Positions 1 to 8,793 are shown, numbered from the stretch's first letter. The stretch: 62,746 nt of DNA from Actinomycetota bacterium (GCA_020438795.1 JAGQTY010000006.1:1-62746); one strand, 5' to 3'. The notes: a model not told the origin generated them from the sequence alone. Numbers and translations are program-made.

Positions 1-135
1 AAGTGCAGCACCGGTCTGAAGGTCCGGGTGAAGATCGTGGCCAATGCCAAGGGCATGAACAAGAAGACCTGGTCGCGGACCTGGAAGGTGAAGAACGACC
101 CGCGGGTCTCCTGCACCATCCACGGCAACGGCTAG
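1..135 (+). CDS. C-terminal end of a secreted Lys-rich tail protein (5' truncated by window edge)
   Basis: Reading frame 1 is open from base 1 to a TAG at 133-135 and encodes 44 residues. They are identical to the last 44 residues of the 367-2880 gene, ending in CTIHGNG. The identity is at DNA level too: bases 1-133 match 2746-2878 without a mismatch, and the two copies differ only in the stop codon (TAG versus TGA). This is therefore the tail of a tandem paralogue whose body lies upstream of the window, followed by its own terminator hairpin. A contig edge inside a repeat could also produce this picture. The function is unknown; the conserved tail carries two cysteines and many lysines. Confidence 0.75.
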   Translation, partial: KCSTGLKVRVKIVANAKGMNKKTWSRTWKVKNDPRVSCTIHGNG

Positions 136-147
136 GAAGCGAATCCC

Positions 148-196
148 AACGACGCAGGGCCCGTAGGACCGCACGGTCTGCGGGTCCTGCGTCGTT
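148..196 (+). terminator. Probable terminator hairpin after the truncated gene
   Basis: Long inverted repeat: left arm from AACGACGCAGG, right arm ending CCTGCGTCGTT. The outer 11 bp pair perfectly and the stem continues inward with one mismatch and a bulge. It starts 12 nt after the TAG stop. There is no clear T-run, as is common in actinobacteria. Confidence 0.7.
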
Positions 197-321
197 GCGC
201 TCGAATGTTGCCGTATTGTCGCGACCCGGGGAGTCGTGCCGTCGTATGCGATGGCTGGATCGGCTGTGTCTGATTTGCCGGGTCACGCCACTAGGCCCTT
301 CGGTCTACCGGTTGCACCCGC

Positions 322-363
322 TACTGTGGCCGTCTAGCGTTCTGGCAACGCCTCCTTGAGGCG
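322..363 (+). promoter_or_regulatory. Putative promoter and SD-sequestering hairpin upstream of the repeat protein
   Basis: Two TANNNT boxes (TACTGT 322-327, TAGCGT 335-340) precede the gene. Between them and the GTG at 367, CGCCTC (349-354) can pair with GAGGCG (358-363) over a 3-nt loop, which would hide the only purine-rich ribosome site. A regulatory role is inference. Confidence 0.3.
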
Positions 364-366
364 GAC

Positions 367-2880
367 GTGGTGCGGGCGCGGAAGTCCGCAGCATCGAGAC
401 GCATGATTGGATTCGGAATGCGCAAGATCAGCACTGCCCTCCTGGCCATTGTCGGCCTCCTACTCGGAACCCTGTTTGCCATACCGGCGAGCATGGCTGG
501 GTCTCCAGATCGAGTGGATGCGGCTGCCACCAAGGTTTGGACGATCCAGGCTCAAGGCACTCTGAAGGTCAAGACCCCGAAGATCGAAGCCGATATCGTC
601 GGCGGCTACATCGATAGCGACGGAAATGGGTTGCTGAACGCCCAACCATCAACGGGTGGTGACATCTACCCCTTCGCTCTTTCGAATATCGTTGTGAGCC
701 CAACCCAACTGTCCGGCAACGCGTCGTACCAAGCATTCAACTTCAGCACTCAGTACACCAAACCGCTCGACAGTACCGCAGGTCAGTACACATACAAGGG
801 TACAATGGCGACAGGCAAGGGAGCCTTGGCTCTGACCGCAACCATTGCCGATCTGACGCTCGTCTCAGCGTCAACGCCAGGCCCGCTGACGTTCTCTCCA
901 AATCCCGCCAAGTTCGCGAACACGGTGGTCGGTGGTGCACCGACGAAGCTGTCGGTCACCGTCTCGAACTCCGGCGCGGCTGCGACGCCATCGTCGATCA
1001 CGGTCACAGGTGATGGAGTCGCGGTGGCGGATACAGGAACCTGCGCCGTCGGAACCCCGATAGGGGAGTCCCCCGGTACCTGCAGGGTGGACCTGACCTG
1101 GTCGCCAAGCGAGGCAGGGCAGCTGCTCGGCAATCTCACTATTGCCTACCCGAATGGCACGTCTCCCAGCAACTCGGTCGAATTGGCCGGGACAGCCACG
1201 GATACCGCTCTCGCCGGTCCTCTGACCTTCTCATCAGGTGCCTTTCCGGATGGGAACGTAGGAGTGCCGTCGCCGTTGACGGTGACGGTCACCAATACGG
1301 GTACCGCGGCCGCGGTACCGTCCTCAATCGTCGCGACGGGCCCGGGGGTGGCGACAGCCGCCGGTGGTACCTGTGCGGTGGGAACGCCGATCGCGGTGAA
1401 TGGCACGTGTACGCAGAAGCTCACCTGGACGCCAGCAGCCGCGGGGGCATTGCAGGATGCTGATCTCGTCATCGCCTATCCTGGCGGGGACAAGCCCTCG
1501 AACAACCTGGTACTCACGGGCAACAGTGGCGGCGCGCCGCCCAGCGGTGACTACACCATCGAGGCCAACGGTACTGTCGAGTTGGTTGGGCAGACAGTTC
1601 CGATCGTGGGCGGACACATCGACCGCACGGGCACTGGGGTGTTGAACGTCAAGTTCAACGCTGACACCGTTTCACTGGAGCTGTCGAACATCTCCGTGGA
1701 CCCGACCACGTTGACCGGTAACGCCAGCTATGGCACCTATACGTTCTCCACTCAGCCCAACGCGCCATTGACCAGTGCAGCGGGTGCGTACAAGTACTCC
1801 GGCGACCTGGTCGGGAGTATCGGGAAGGCGGTCGTCACTGACCTCACGCTGATCACCTCGGCGAATCCGGGTCCGCTGCTGTTCTCCTCGGGCAAGTTCC
1901 CGAATGCCACTGTCGGCGGCGCACCCGTGGCACTCACCGTCACGGTGTCGAACAGTGGCGGTGAGGCAGCCACTCCGTCAACGATCACGGTCCAGGGCGA
2001 TGGCGTGGCGAATGCCGGTTCCGGCACCTGTGCGGTGGGGACGCCGATCGGCCCGCACCCAGCCACGTGCACGGTAGACCTTACCTGGACGCCGACCGCG
2101 GACGGTCCGCTATTGGGCCATCTGACCATCGCCTATCCCGGCGGTACGGACGCCAGCGATGCGGTGTCTCTGACTGGTGAGGCGACTGAGCCGGGCCGTG
2201 CCGGTCCGCTGACCTACTCAAATGGCGCGTTCGAGCCGATCGAGGTCGGTCAGACGGACACGTTGACGGTGACCGTGAAGAATCAGGGTTCGGGGGCGGC
2301 CGTGCCTTCGGCGATCACCGCGTCCGGCTCGGGCGTCGCCAAGGCTGATGGTGGTACCTGCGCGGTGGGTACTGCGATTGCTGCGGATGCGTCGTGTACG
2401 CAGAAGCTGACGTGGACGCCGACGCAGGCCGGTACGTTGGAGAATGCCGATCTCGTCATTGCCTACCCGAACGGAGTGAGTGCGTCGAACCTTCTGGTCC
2501 TGACCGGCGAGGCATCTGTGCCGAGCAAGACCACGTTGAAGGTAAAGGCGCTGAAGGCGTCGAAGAAGCTGAAGGTCGGCAGGACCACGAAGGTGGTGAA
2601 GTCGGCGAAGACGAACGCGAAGATCAAGAAGGTCAAGGCCTCGTGTCTGCTGAACGGTAAGACGCTGTCCGGCAAGCACAAGCGGGCCGCGTGCAGCCTG
2701 AAGACCAAGAAGACCAGCAGTAATGCGAAGGTGTGGGCCAAGGCCAAGTGCAGCACCGGTCTGAAGGTCCGGGTGAAGATCGTGGCCAATGCCAAGGGCA
2801 TGAACAAGAAGACCTGGTCGCGGACCTGGAAGGTGAAGAACGACCCGCGGGTCTCCTGCACCATCCACGGCAACGGCTGA
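367..2880 (+). CDS. Secreted protein with duplicated N-domain and four Ig-like (HYDIN/choice-of-anchor-D-like) repeats, Lys/Cys tail
   Basis: 837 residues from GTG 367; ATG 403 or ATG 418 would also leave a signal peptide (MRKISTALLAIVGLLLG then a small-residue cleavage region). The body is a two-fold duplication. A domain beginning TIQAQGTLKV (about residue 58) is followed by two about 105-residue modules, each starting GPLTFS and containing GTCAVGTPI and LVIAYP-like strands. The whole block then repeats from TIEANGTVEL (about residue 398). The modules resemble bacterial Ig-like repeats used in surface adhesins, but no ligand can be named. The last about 120 residues are very Lys-rich with spaced cysteines (SCLLNGK, AACSLK, AKCSTG, VSCTIHG). 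No sortase motif or C-terminal membrane helix is visible, so it is probably released or held by charge. A near-identical paralogue lies directly upstream. Confidence 0.75.
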   Translation: MVRARKSAASRRMIGFGMRKISTALLAIVGLLLGTLFAIPASMAGSPDRVDAAATKVWTIQAQGTLKVKTPKIEADIVGGYIDSDGNGLLNAQPSTGGDIYPFALSNIVVSPTQLSGNASYQAFNFSTQYTKPLDSTAGQYTYKGTMATGKGALALTATIADLTLVSASTPGPLTFSPNPAKFANTVVGGAPTKLSVTVSNSGAAATPSSITVTGDGVAVADTGTCAVGTPIGESPGTCRVDLTWSPSEAGQLLGNLTIAYPNGTSPSNSVELAGTATDTALAGPLTFSSGAFPDGNVGVPSPLTVTVTNTGTAAAVPSSIVATGPGVATAAGGTCAVGTPIAVNGTCTQKLTWTPAAAGALQDADLVIAYPGGDKPSNNLVLTGNSGGAPPSGDYTIEANGTVELVGQTVPIVGGHIDRTGTGVLNVKFNADTVSLELSNISVDPTTLTGNASYGTYTFSTQPNAPLTSAAGAYKYSGDLVGSIGKAVVTDLTLITSANPGPLLFSSGKFPNATVGGAPVALTVTVSNSGGEAATPSTITVQGDGVANAGSGTCAVGTPIGPHPATCTVDLTWTPTADGPLLGHLTIAYPGGTDASDAVSLTGEATEPGRAGPLTYSNGAFEPIEVGQTDTLTVTVKNQGSGAAVPSAITASGSGVAKADGGTCAVGTAIAADASCTQKLTWTPTQAGTLENADLVIAYPNGVSASNLLVLTGEASVPSKTTLKVKALKASKKLKVGRTTKVVKSAKTNAKIKKVKASCLLNGKTLSGKHKRAACSLKTKKTSSNAKVWAKAKCSTGLKVRVKIVANAKGMNKKTWSRTWKVKNDPRVSCTIHGNG

Positions 2881-2896
2881 GGCGTCGAGAGTCACA

Positions 2897-2935
2897 ACAG
2901 CGGCCCCGGGACCGGCGAGGTCCCGGGGCCGCTGT
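2897..2935 (+). terminator. Strong terminator hairpin
   Basis: Perfect 17-bp GC-rich stem (ACAGCGGCCCCGGGACC and its complement) with a GGCGA loop, 17 nt after the stop of the repeat protein. Confidence 0.8.
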
Positions 2936-3046
2936 CTGCGCAGCGGTTGGCTTTGCGTGGAGTTCTTCGTTTGACCGCTTCTGTGTTGACCTGAAGCAGG
3001 ACCAGCCTGGGATCGAAGGTGTTGGGTGGATGTACTGGTCAGCCCG

Positions 3047-3052
3047 TAGGCT
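3047..3052 (+). promoter_or_regulatory. -10 box TAGGCT for the metH leader/metH transcript
   Basis: TAGGCT lies 6 nt before an ATG at 3059, the same geometry as the leaderless starts found throughout this window. No clear -35 element was found. Confidence 0.5.
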
Positions 3053-3058
3053 GGAAGT

Positions 3059-3121
3059 ATGGTGCCTGCAGGATCAGCAGGTCCTGCCAGTAAGCAGTTG
3101 CGAGAACAGGAACCGGTGTGA
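3059..3121 (+). CDS. Putative 20-aa leaderless leader ORF overlapping metH
   Basis: ATG 3059 is placed at the predicted transcription start (TAGGCT, 6 nt, ATG). The frame encodes MVPAGSAGPASKQLREQEPV and stops at TGA 3119-3121. That stop overlaps the GTG start of metH (3118-3120) in a GTGA arrangement typical of translational coupling. If real, ribosomes would enter on the bare 5' end, translate 20 codons and re-initiate on metH, helped by AGGAA at 3108-3112. The peptide has no Cys and one Lys and one Arg; no amino-acid run suggests classical attenuation. The alternative is that the transcript starts here but only metH is translated. Confidence 0.4.
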   Translation: MVPAGSAGPASKQLREQEPV

Positions 3122-6100
3122 CAGAAGTCCCCTTCATCGAACGTGTGGCCTCCGAAGTGCTCGTCGCAGACGGGGGCATGGGCACGATGCTGCAGGCCGC
3201 AGGGCTCACGCTTGCGGATTTCGAGGATCTCGAGGGGTGCAACGAGATCCTGAACGTCACCAGACCGGATGTGATCGCAGACATCCACCGGGCGTACTTC
3301 GACGTGGGTGTCGATAGCGTGCAGACCAACACCTTCGGCACCAACTGGGCCAACCTGGCCGAATACGGCATCGAGGACCGCATCAAGGAGCTTGCGCTGG
3401 CGGGCGCCCGGATCGCCCGTGACGTGGCCGACGAGTACGAGGCCCAGGACGGCCGGGACCGCTACGTCTACGGGAGCATCGGGCCTGGCACCAAGCTGCC
3501 GTCCCTGGGGCACACGGACTTCGAGACGCTGCGGGATGCCTACCAGCAGGGGAGCGAGGGCCTGCTCGAAGGTGGAGTCGACCTGCTGCTGGTGGAGACC
3601 TCGCAGGACCTTCTCCAGGCCAAGGCCGCCATCATCGGGTCGCGGCTTGCCATGGCCGAGGTTGGCCGCGAGGTGCCGATCTTCGCGCAGGTGACGATCG
3701 AGACCACAGGCACCATGCTGCTGGGTTCGGAGATCGGGGCAGCGCTGACCGCACTGCAGGATCTGGGGATCGCAGGGATCGGCATGAACTGCGCTACCGG
3801 TCCTGCGGAGATGAGCGAGCATCTGCGCTACCTGTCGCAGCACGCCGACCTGCTGCTGAGCTGTATGCCGAATGCGGGCCTGCCGGAGCTCACCGCTGAC
3901 GGGGCGCGCTACCCGCTCACGCCCATCGAACTCGCGGACGCGCACGAACGCTTCACCAAGGAGTACGGACTGAACTTCGTCGGCGGTTGCTGCGGTACCA
4001 CGCCCGAGCATCTTCAGGCTGTCGTGGAACGCGTGGGCCACCGGCCCGTGGCGCAACGGTCTCCGCGCGAGCCGCGGTCTGCCGCGTCGCTCTACCAGAG
4101 CGTGCCCTTCCGGCAGGACACCACGTACCTCTCCATCGGTGAGCGGACCAACGCCAACGGCTCCAAGGCGTTCCGGGAGGCAATGCTGGCCGGCGACTGG
4201 CAGACCTGTCAGGACATCGCCAGGCAGCAGACTGCCGACGGGGCGCACCTCCTGGATCTCTGTGTGGACTATGTGGGCCGGGACGGCGTCGAGGACATGC
4301 GGACCCTGGCCTCACTGCTGGCCACCGCATCGACCCTGCCGATCGTGCTGGACTCGACCGAACCTGTAGTACTCGAAGCAGGACTGGAGTGTCTGGGTGG
4401 GCGTTCGGTCATCAACTCGGTCAACTACGAGGATGGCGACGGTCCCGACTCCCGGATCAACCGCATCATGCCGTTGGTCAAGCAGCACGGGGCCGCTGTC
4501 GTGGCGCTCACCATCGACGAGGAGGGTCAGGCGCGCTCCAAGGAGTGGAAGGTCCGCGTGGCGCAGCGCCTCATCGAGGATCTCACGGGCAACTACGGCA
4601 TGAACACAGGGGACATCATCGTGGACTGCCTCACGTTCCCGATCGCGACGGGGCAGGAGGAGACCCGCCGCGATGGCATCGAGACCATCGAGGCGATCCG
4701 TGAGGTGAAACGGCTGTTTCCTGACGTGCAGACGACCCTGGGCGTCTCCAACGTGTCCTTCGGGCTCTCACCGGCCGCACGGCAGGTGCTCAACTCGGTA
4801 TTCCTGCACGAATGCGTCGAGGCCGGGCTGGACTCCGCGATCGTGCACGCCTCCAAGATCCTGCCCGTATCGCGGATCCCGGAGGATCAGCTCGACGCCG
4901 CCATGGCCCTCATCTACGACCGGCGGGAGTACGACGAGCAGGGTCAGGTGGTCTTCGATCCGCTGGCAGAGTTCCTCAAGGTGTTCGAGGGTGTCACGGC
5001 CACCTCGAGTCAGGCCGACCGGGCCGCCGAACTCGCGGCGCTGCCGCTGGGTGAACGGCTGCAACGCCGGATCGTGGACGCCGAGCGTGACGGGCTGACG
5101 GCGGACCTCGACGAGGCGCTGCAGACCCAGCCCGCGCTGGCGATCATCAACGACACCCTGCTGGCAGGGATGAAGACGGTCGGCGAATTGTTCGGCGCCG
5201 GGGAGATGCAGTTGCCGTTCGTGCTGGCCAGTGCTGAGACCATGAAGATGGCCGTTGCGCACCTCGAACCCCACATGGAGAAGGCGGACTCCGCCGGTAA
5301 AGGTACGATCGTGCTCGCCACGGTCAAGGGCGACGTGCACGACATCGGCAAGAACCTCGTGGACATCATCCTGTCCAACAACGGCTACGACGTCGTCAAT
5401 ATCGGCATCAAGCAACCGGTGAACGCGATCATCGAGGCCGCCGAGGACGCTGATGCCGATGCCATCGGAATGAGCGGTCTGCTGGTGAAATCCACAGTGG
5501 TGATGAAGGAGAACCTGGAGGAACTGAACACCAGGGGGCTTGCGGAACGCTGGCCGGTGCTGCTCGGCGGGGCGGCTCTCACCCGGAGCTTCGTGGAGCA
5601 TGATCTGGGCGAGCTGTTTGACGGTGATGTCCGCTACGCCAAGGATGCTTTCGAGGGCCTGGCGCTCATGGATACGGTCATGGCCATCAAGCGCGGCGAC
5701 GAGGGCGCGGTGCTGCCCGAGCCCCGCAAGCGCAGGGTGAGGGCGAAGGAATCGGCCGGGGACAGGCAGGCCATCGAGATCCCGGCTCGCTCCGATGTGT
5801 CTGTGACCAATCCGGTGCCCACACCGCCGTTCTGGGGGACCAGAGTCGTCAAGGGTGTGGCCATGGCTGACATCGTCGCCTACCTCGATGAGCGCGCTAC
5901 CTTCGTGGGTCAATGGGGTCTGAAACCTCGCCGGGGCAGCAAGGAGACCTTCGAACAGATCGCAGAGGAACAGGCCCGGCCCCGGTTGCGCGCCTGGCTG
6001 GACCGGATCAAGACCGAAGGCATGCTGGAGCCCGCAGTCGTGTACGGGTACTTCCCCGCGAACAGTGACGGGGACGACCTGATCGTCTACGATCCCCAGG

Positions 6101-6612
6101 ATCATGACATGGAGCTGGTGCGGTTCAGCTTCCCGCGTCAGTCCCGCAAGCCGTTCCTGTGTCTGTCGGACTTCTTCCGCCCGGTGGCTTCCGGGGAGAA
6201 GGACGTGGTGGCCTTCCACGTGGTGACCATGGGTCAGGTAGCCGCAGATTCTACGGCGGCGCTGTTCGAATCGGACTCCTATCGTGACTACCTCGAACTG
6301 CATGGCCTGAGCGTTCAGCTGACCGAAGCCCTGGCCGAACTCTGGCACGCGCGCGTGCGTGACGAGTTGGGTTTCTCAGAGCAGGACGACAGCGACACCG
6401 AGAAGCTCATCAACAAGCAGGGCTACCGCGGCTCCCGCTACTCCTTCGGTTACCCCGCTTGTCCCGATGTGGAGCAGCAGGCCGAGCTGGTGCAACTGCT
6501 GGATCCGGAGCGGATCGGAGTCTCGCTGTCGCCGGAGTTCCAGCTGCATCCGGAACAGTCCACCTCAGCCATCATCGTGCATCACCCCGAGGCCAAGTAC
6601 TTCAAGGCGTGA
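3118..6612 (+). CDS. metH: Methionine synthase, cobalamin-dependent
   Basis: Transfers the methyl group of 5-methyltetrahydrofolate to homocysteine through cobalamin. The 1164 residues contain all four modules in order. The homocysteine-binding barrel carries the zinc ligands GGCCGT at C291-C292. The pterin-binding barrel starts around residue 335 with SIGERTNANGS. The cobalamin module carries GDVHDIGKN with the cobalt ligand His at about residue 741. The C-terminal reactivation domain carries the AdoMet motif RYSFGYPACPD. The length is slightly below the E. coli enzyme (about 1227). The GTG start has AGGAA five bases upstream and overlaps the stop of a short leader ORF. I saw no B12-box-like sequence in the 237-nt upstream region. 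Confidence 0.97.
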   Translation: MTEVPFIERVASEVLVADGGMGTMLQAAGLTLADFEDLEGCNEILNVTRPDVIADIHRAYFDVGVDSVQTNTFGTNWANLAEYGIEDRIKELALAGARIARDVADEYEAQDGRDRYVYGSIGPGTKLPSLGHTDFETLRDAYQQGSEGLLEGGVDLLLVETSQDLLQAKAAIIGSRLAMAEVGREVPIFAQVTIETTGTMLLGSEIGAALTALQDLGIAGIGMNCATGPAEMSEHLRYLSQHADLLLSCMPNAGLPELTADGARYPLTPIELADAHERFTKEYGLNFVGGCCGTTPEHLQAVVERVGHRPVAQRSPREPRSAASLYQSVPFRQDTTYLSIGERTNANGSKAFREAMLAGDWQTCQDIARQQTADGAHLLDLCVDYVGRDGVEDMRTLASLLATASTLPIVLDSTEPVVLEAGLECLGGRSVINSVNYEDGDGPDSRINRIMPLVKQHGAAVVALTIDEEGQARSKEWKVRVAQRLIEDLTGNYGMNTGDIIVDCLTFPIATGQEETRRDGIETIEAIREVKRLFPDVQTTLGVSNVSFGLSPAARQVLNSVFLHECVEAGLDSAIVHASKILPVSRIPEDQLDAAMALIYDRREYDEQGQVVFDPLAEFLKVFEGVTATSSQADRAAELAALPLGERLQRRIVDAERDGLTADLDEALQTQPALAIINDTLLAGMKTVGELFGAGEMQLPFVLASAETMKMAVAHLEPHMEKADSAGKGTIVLATVKGDVHDIGKNLVDIILSNNGYDVVNIGIKQPVNAIIEAAEDADADAIGMSGLLVKSTVVMKENLEELNTRGLAERWPVLLGGAALTRSFVEHDLGELFDGDVRYAKDAFEGLALMDTVMAIKRGDEGAVLPEPRKRRVRAKESAGDRQAIEIPARSDVSVTNPVPTPPFWGTRVVKGVAMADIVAYLDERATFVGQWGLKPRRGSKETFEQIAEEQARPRLRAWLDRIKTEGMLEPAVVYGYFPANSDGDDLIVYDPQDHDMELVRFSFPRQSRKPFLCLSDFFRPVASGEKDVVAFHVVTMGQVAADSTAALFESDSYRDYLELHGLSVQLTEALAELWHARVRDELGFSEQDDSDTEKLINKQGYRGSRYSFGYPACPDVEQQAELVQLLDPERIGVSLSPEFQLHPEQSTSAIIVHHPEAKYFKA

Positions 6613-6657
6613 TTGCGCCGACTGGCAAGACGCCGCGTCGCCCGCAACACTTGGCAC

Positions 6658-7341
6658 ATGCCTTCCTCCGGCCCGCAGGGGTTCATGCTCGACATGGACG
6701 GCACTCTGGTTGACTCCGAGCCACTGTGGCAGGAGAGCGAACGCCACCTCATGGCTCCCTACGGCGTGCCGTGGGGGCGCGAAGAGGAACTGTTCACCCA
6801 TGGGCGTTCCATGCAGTTCGTGACCAACTACATGGCCGACCTGGTCCAGCAGTCGGGCGCGCCGCGACCGGACCCTGACAGCTTCCGGTCAGGGTTCGAG
6901 GAGTACATGCTCGCGAATGTGGGGGAGCGCGGCGTGGTGCAGCCGGGGGTGCCCGAACTGCTCACCTCCATCCGCCAGACAGGGCTGCCCACCGCGTTGG
7001 TGTCGTCCTCGCCGCGGCCGTTGATGGAGGCGGTGCTGGACAAGATCGGGCGCGACTGGGTCGGGGTCACGGTGTCAGCAAATGACGTGACGGAGTTCAA
7101 GCCCGAGCCCGAACCCTACCTTCAGGCCGCCCGTGAGCTGGGTGTGGACCCCGCCTGGTGTGTCGTCGTTGAGGACAGTCCGACCGGTTTGGCGTCTGCA
7201 ACCGCGGCCGGTGCCTACGTGGTGGGCCTGGAACTGGCAGTCACCTTTGATCCGGCTCCCCGACGGCGGCTGATCCGGACCCTGCAGGGCGTCACAGCTA
7301 CGACGCTCATGGAGTGGTTCGAGCCCCCAGCCAAGGCGTGA
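6658..7341 (+). CDS. HAD-superfamily hydrolase (beta-phosphoglucomutase/phosphatase-like)
   Basis: 227 residues. Motif I is DMDGTLVDSE, with the nucleophile and acid/base aspartates. Motif II is VSSSPRPL, motif III the Lys in EFKPEPEP, and motif IV VVVEDSPTG. The helical cap between motifs I and II is of the phosphoglucomutase/phosphoglycolate type, so the substrate is probably a small phosphorylated sugar or acid but cannot be named. The frame is open from a TTG directly after the metH stop (6613). I prefer ATG 6658 because it places motif I near the N-terminus and removes an Arg-rich extension; neither start has a good Shine-Dalgarno. It probably shares the metH transcript. Confidence 0.85.
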   Translation: MPSSGPQGFMLDMDGTLVDSEPLWQESERHLMAPYGVPWGREEELFTHGRSMQFVTNYMADLVQQSGAPRPDPDSFRSGFEEYMLANVGERGVVQPGVPELLTSIRQTGLPTALVSSSPRPLMEAVLDKIGRDWVGVTVSANDVTEFKPEPEPYLQAARELGVDPAWCVVVEDSPTGLASATAAGAYVVGLELAVTFDPAPRRRLIRTLQGVTATTLMEWFEPPAKA

Positions 7342-7449
7342 GGACCCGGACTCCACGGCACTTCCGTTCCTGAGGGGCGAACGCGATCGGAGGGCAGGAA
7401 GAGTGGCGAACGCTGACCGGGCGCTCGATCGGTACGGACCTGGCGGGAC

Positions 7450-7455
7450 TACAAT
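7450..7455 (+). promoter_or_regulatory. Putative -10 box TACAAT
   Basis: TACAAT in the 256-nt gap before the lipoprotein gene at 7598. No start codon sits at the expected leaderless position, so it would give a 5' leader of about 135 nt. Confidence 0.35.
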
Positions 7456-7597
7456 TGAAGCTGGCTCGAGGGTGAGTTCGCAGACCGCATGCGGCGCTCG
7501 GCAGTGTTCCTCGAAGCTCCCGAGCAGCCACACTTCTCTCCGGCTCAAGTGCTCTGGCCAGACCGGCGCAGGGCCTGGTGATTGAGAGGCGGAAGTC

Positions 7598-8029
7598 ATG
7601 AGGATGAGAATGGCAGGATCGGCGGCTCTGCTCATCTCTGCGGGGGTCGTCGTGCTGGCGGGATGCAGCAGCGGCAGCGATCCGACATCGAGTCCTACGT
7701 CCTCGGAGACGAGCGTCAGCCCCACACAGGACACGGGCTGTGCGGTCACGGATGTCTCGGGCCAGTCGAGCAACAAGAAGCTCATGGCTCTCGCGACGGC
7801 TCAGTACGCCTCTCTGGAATGTGAGGGCGATCTGACCCAACAACTGAAGGCCATCGGAGAGGAACCGGATCTCACGAAGAAGTCGAAGGCCGCTGGCGCC
7901 GAGCTGTCTTCCGGCGAGGCGGCCGGTGCAGTGACCCTGTCATTCGTCGATGTCGAGAACCGGACCTCCTGCATGATCACGGTGATGAACACGCCCAAGA
8001 GCAAGCAGATGATCTGTGGTGATCTCTGA
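7598..8029 (+). CDS. Small lipoprotein, unknown function
   Basis: 143 residues. A type II signal peptide with lipobox LAGC (Cys about residue 23) is followed by a Ser/Thr-rich linker and a roughly 95-residue folded part with three cysteines (GCAV, LECE, SCMI) and a fourth near the end (MICGDL), so two disulfides are possible. It starts at ATG 7598 behind GAGGCGGAAG; nearby in-frame ATGs at 7604 and 7610 are alternatives. I recognise no family. A hairpin at 8083-8104 separates it from the convergent dsbB-like gene. Confidence 0.7.
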   Translation: MRMRMAGSAALLISAGVVVLAGCSSGSDPTSSPTSSETSVSPTQDTGCAVTDVSGQSSNKKLMALATAQYASLECEGDLTQQLKAIGEEPDLTKKSKAAGAELSSGEAAGAVTLSFVDVENRTSCMITVMNTPKSKQMICGDL

Positions 8030-8082
8030 GCTGTGGACGCGCAGGCCTGACATGACCCGGGATTGCCGAACGGGACGGTGAC

Positions 8083-8104
8083 CTCCGGGGGACCAGCCCC
8101 CGAG
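8083..8104. terminator. Possible bidirectional terminator
   Basis: CTCCGGGGG / CCCCCGAG stem with one bulged base and an ACCAG loop, between two convergent genes. It is moderate in strength and lacks a T-run. Confidence 0.4.
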
Positions 8105-8124
8105 AGGTGCTCCGTGCCGAAGGG

Positions 8125-8793
8125 TCACTTGCCCGTCAGTTGGTCGATCAGGTTGTAGCTGGTCGGATCATCCGGCAGGACGAAGGCGAAGCCCTCGAGG
8201 AAGATGATCATGATCAGGTTGGCGATCACAACCACGATGAAGAACCAGATGCCGATGGATGACAGGATCCACCAGAACCCGCCCTTCGCAGGTGCGATCG
8301 GCCTGGCCCGCGGTGCGATGACGAGCAGGCAGCCGCAGAAGATGATCAGGACGATGAAGCACACCAGTGCCCATGTGTACAGGTGCAGTCCCAGGACCGG
8401 ATCACCGTAGCCGGGATCGCCCGGCATGATGTGCAGCAGTACTTGGCGCACCGAGGCGGCGCCACCGATGATTGCGCCGAGGATGGACAACCCGATGCCC
8501 TGCGAGTAGCGACTGGATGTCATTGTGCCGCGCCGCGCATTGATGACGACCCACATGGCACCGGCGGCCGTGAGCATCATGCCGTAGCGCTGAATCATAC
8601 ACAGCGGGCACGGATAGTCACCGGTCCCGAACTGGACGGCGAAGCCGCCGCAGATCACTCCGGCAAAGGCGACGAAGACCGCAACCATGCCCCAGAAGGT
8701 GAGCACGGAGAGCCACTCGATCTGCTGACTGTCGGTCTCGACTTCTTCGACGACGACCTCTTCCACCTCCGCGGTGGGCTCGTTCGATGCCAT
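8125..8793 (-). CDS. DsbB-like disulfide bond formation membrane protein
   Basis: 222 residues. After a Glu-rich cytoplasmic N-terminus there are about five hydrophobic segments. The hallmark YPCPLCMIQRYGMM carries the CxxC quinone-linked redox pair directly after the first hydrophobic segment, as in the DsbB family (membrane quinone reductases that re-oxidise thiol oxidases). A second extracytoplasmic Cys pair as in E. coli DsbB is not obvious. The chosen start is ATG 8793, preceded by CTGGAG; the open frame extends upstream without support. The start overlaps by one base the stop of the small membrane protein at 8793-8951, so the two are co-translated. Confidence 0.85.
   Translation of the reverse strand: MASNEPTAEVEEVVVEEVETDSQQIEWLSVLTFWGMVAVFVAFAGVICGGFAVQFGTGDYPCPLCMIQRYGMMLTAAGAMWVVINARRGTMTSSRYSQGIGLSILGAIIGGAASVRQVLLHIMPGDPGYGDPVLGLHLYTWALVCFIVLIIFCGCLLVIAPRARPIAPAKGGFWWILSSIGIWFFIVVVIANLIMIIFLEGFAFVLPDDPTSYNLIDQLTGK

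Noticed and set aside
2936..3117. Cobalamin riboswitch before metH
   Set aside because: No B12-box-like element or matching arms are visible; only a short GCAGGA/TCCTGC hairpin lies inside the leader ORF.
2218..4248. Long minus-strand open frame of 676 codons across the repeat protein and metH
   Set aside because: It is antisense to a fully supported gene (metH) and has the Arg/Gly/His/Leu-rich composition of GC-rich shadow frames, without any motif.
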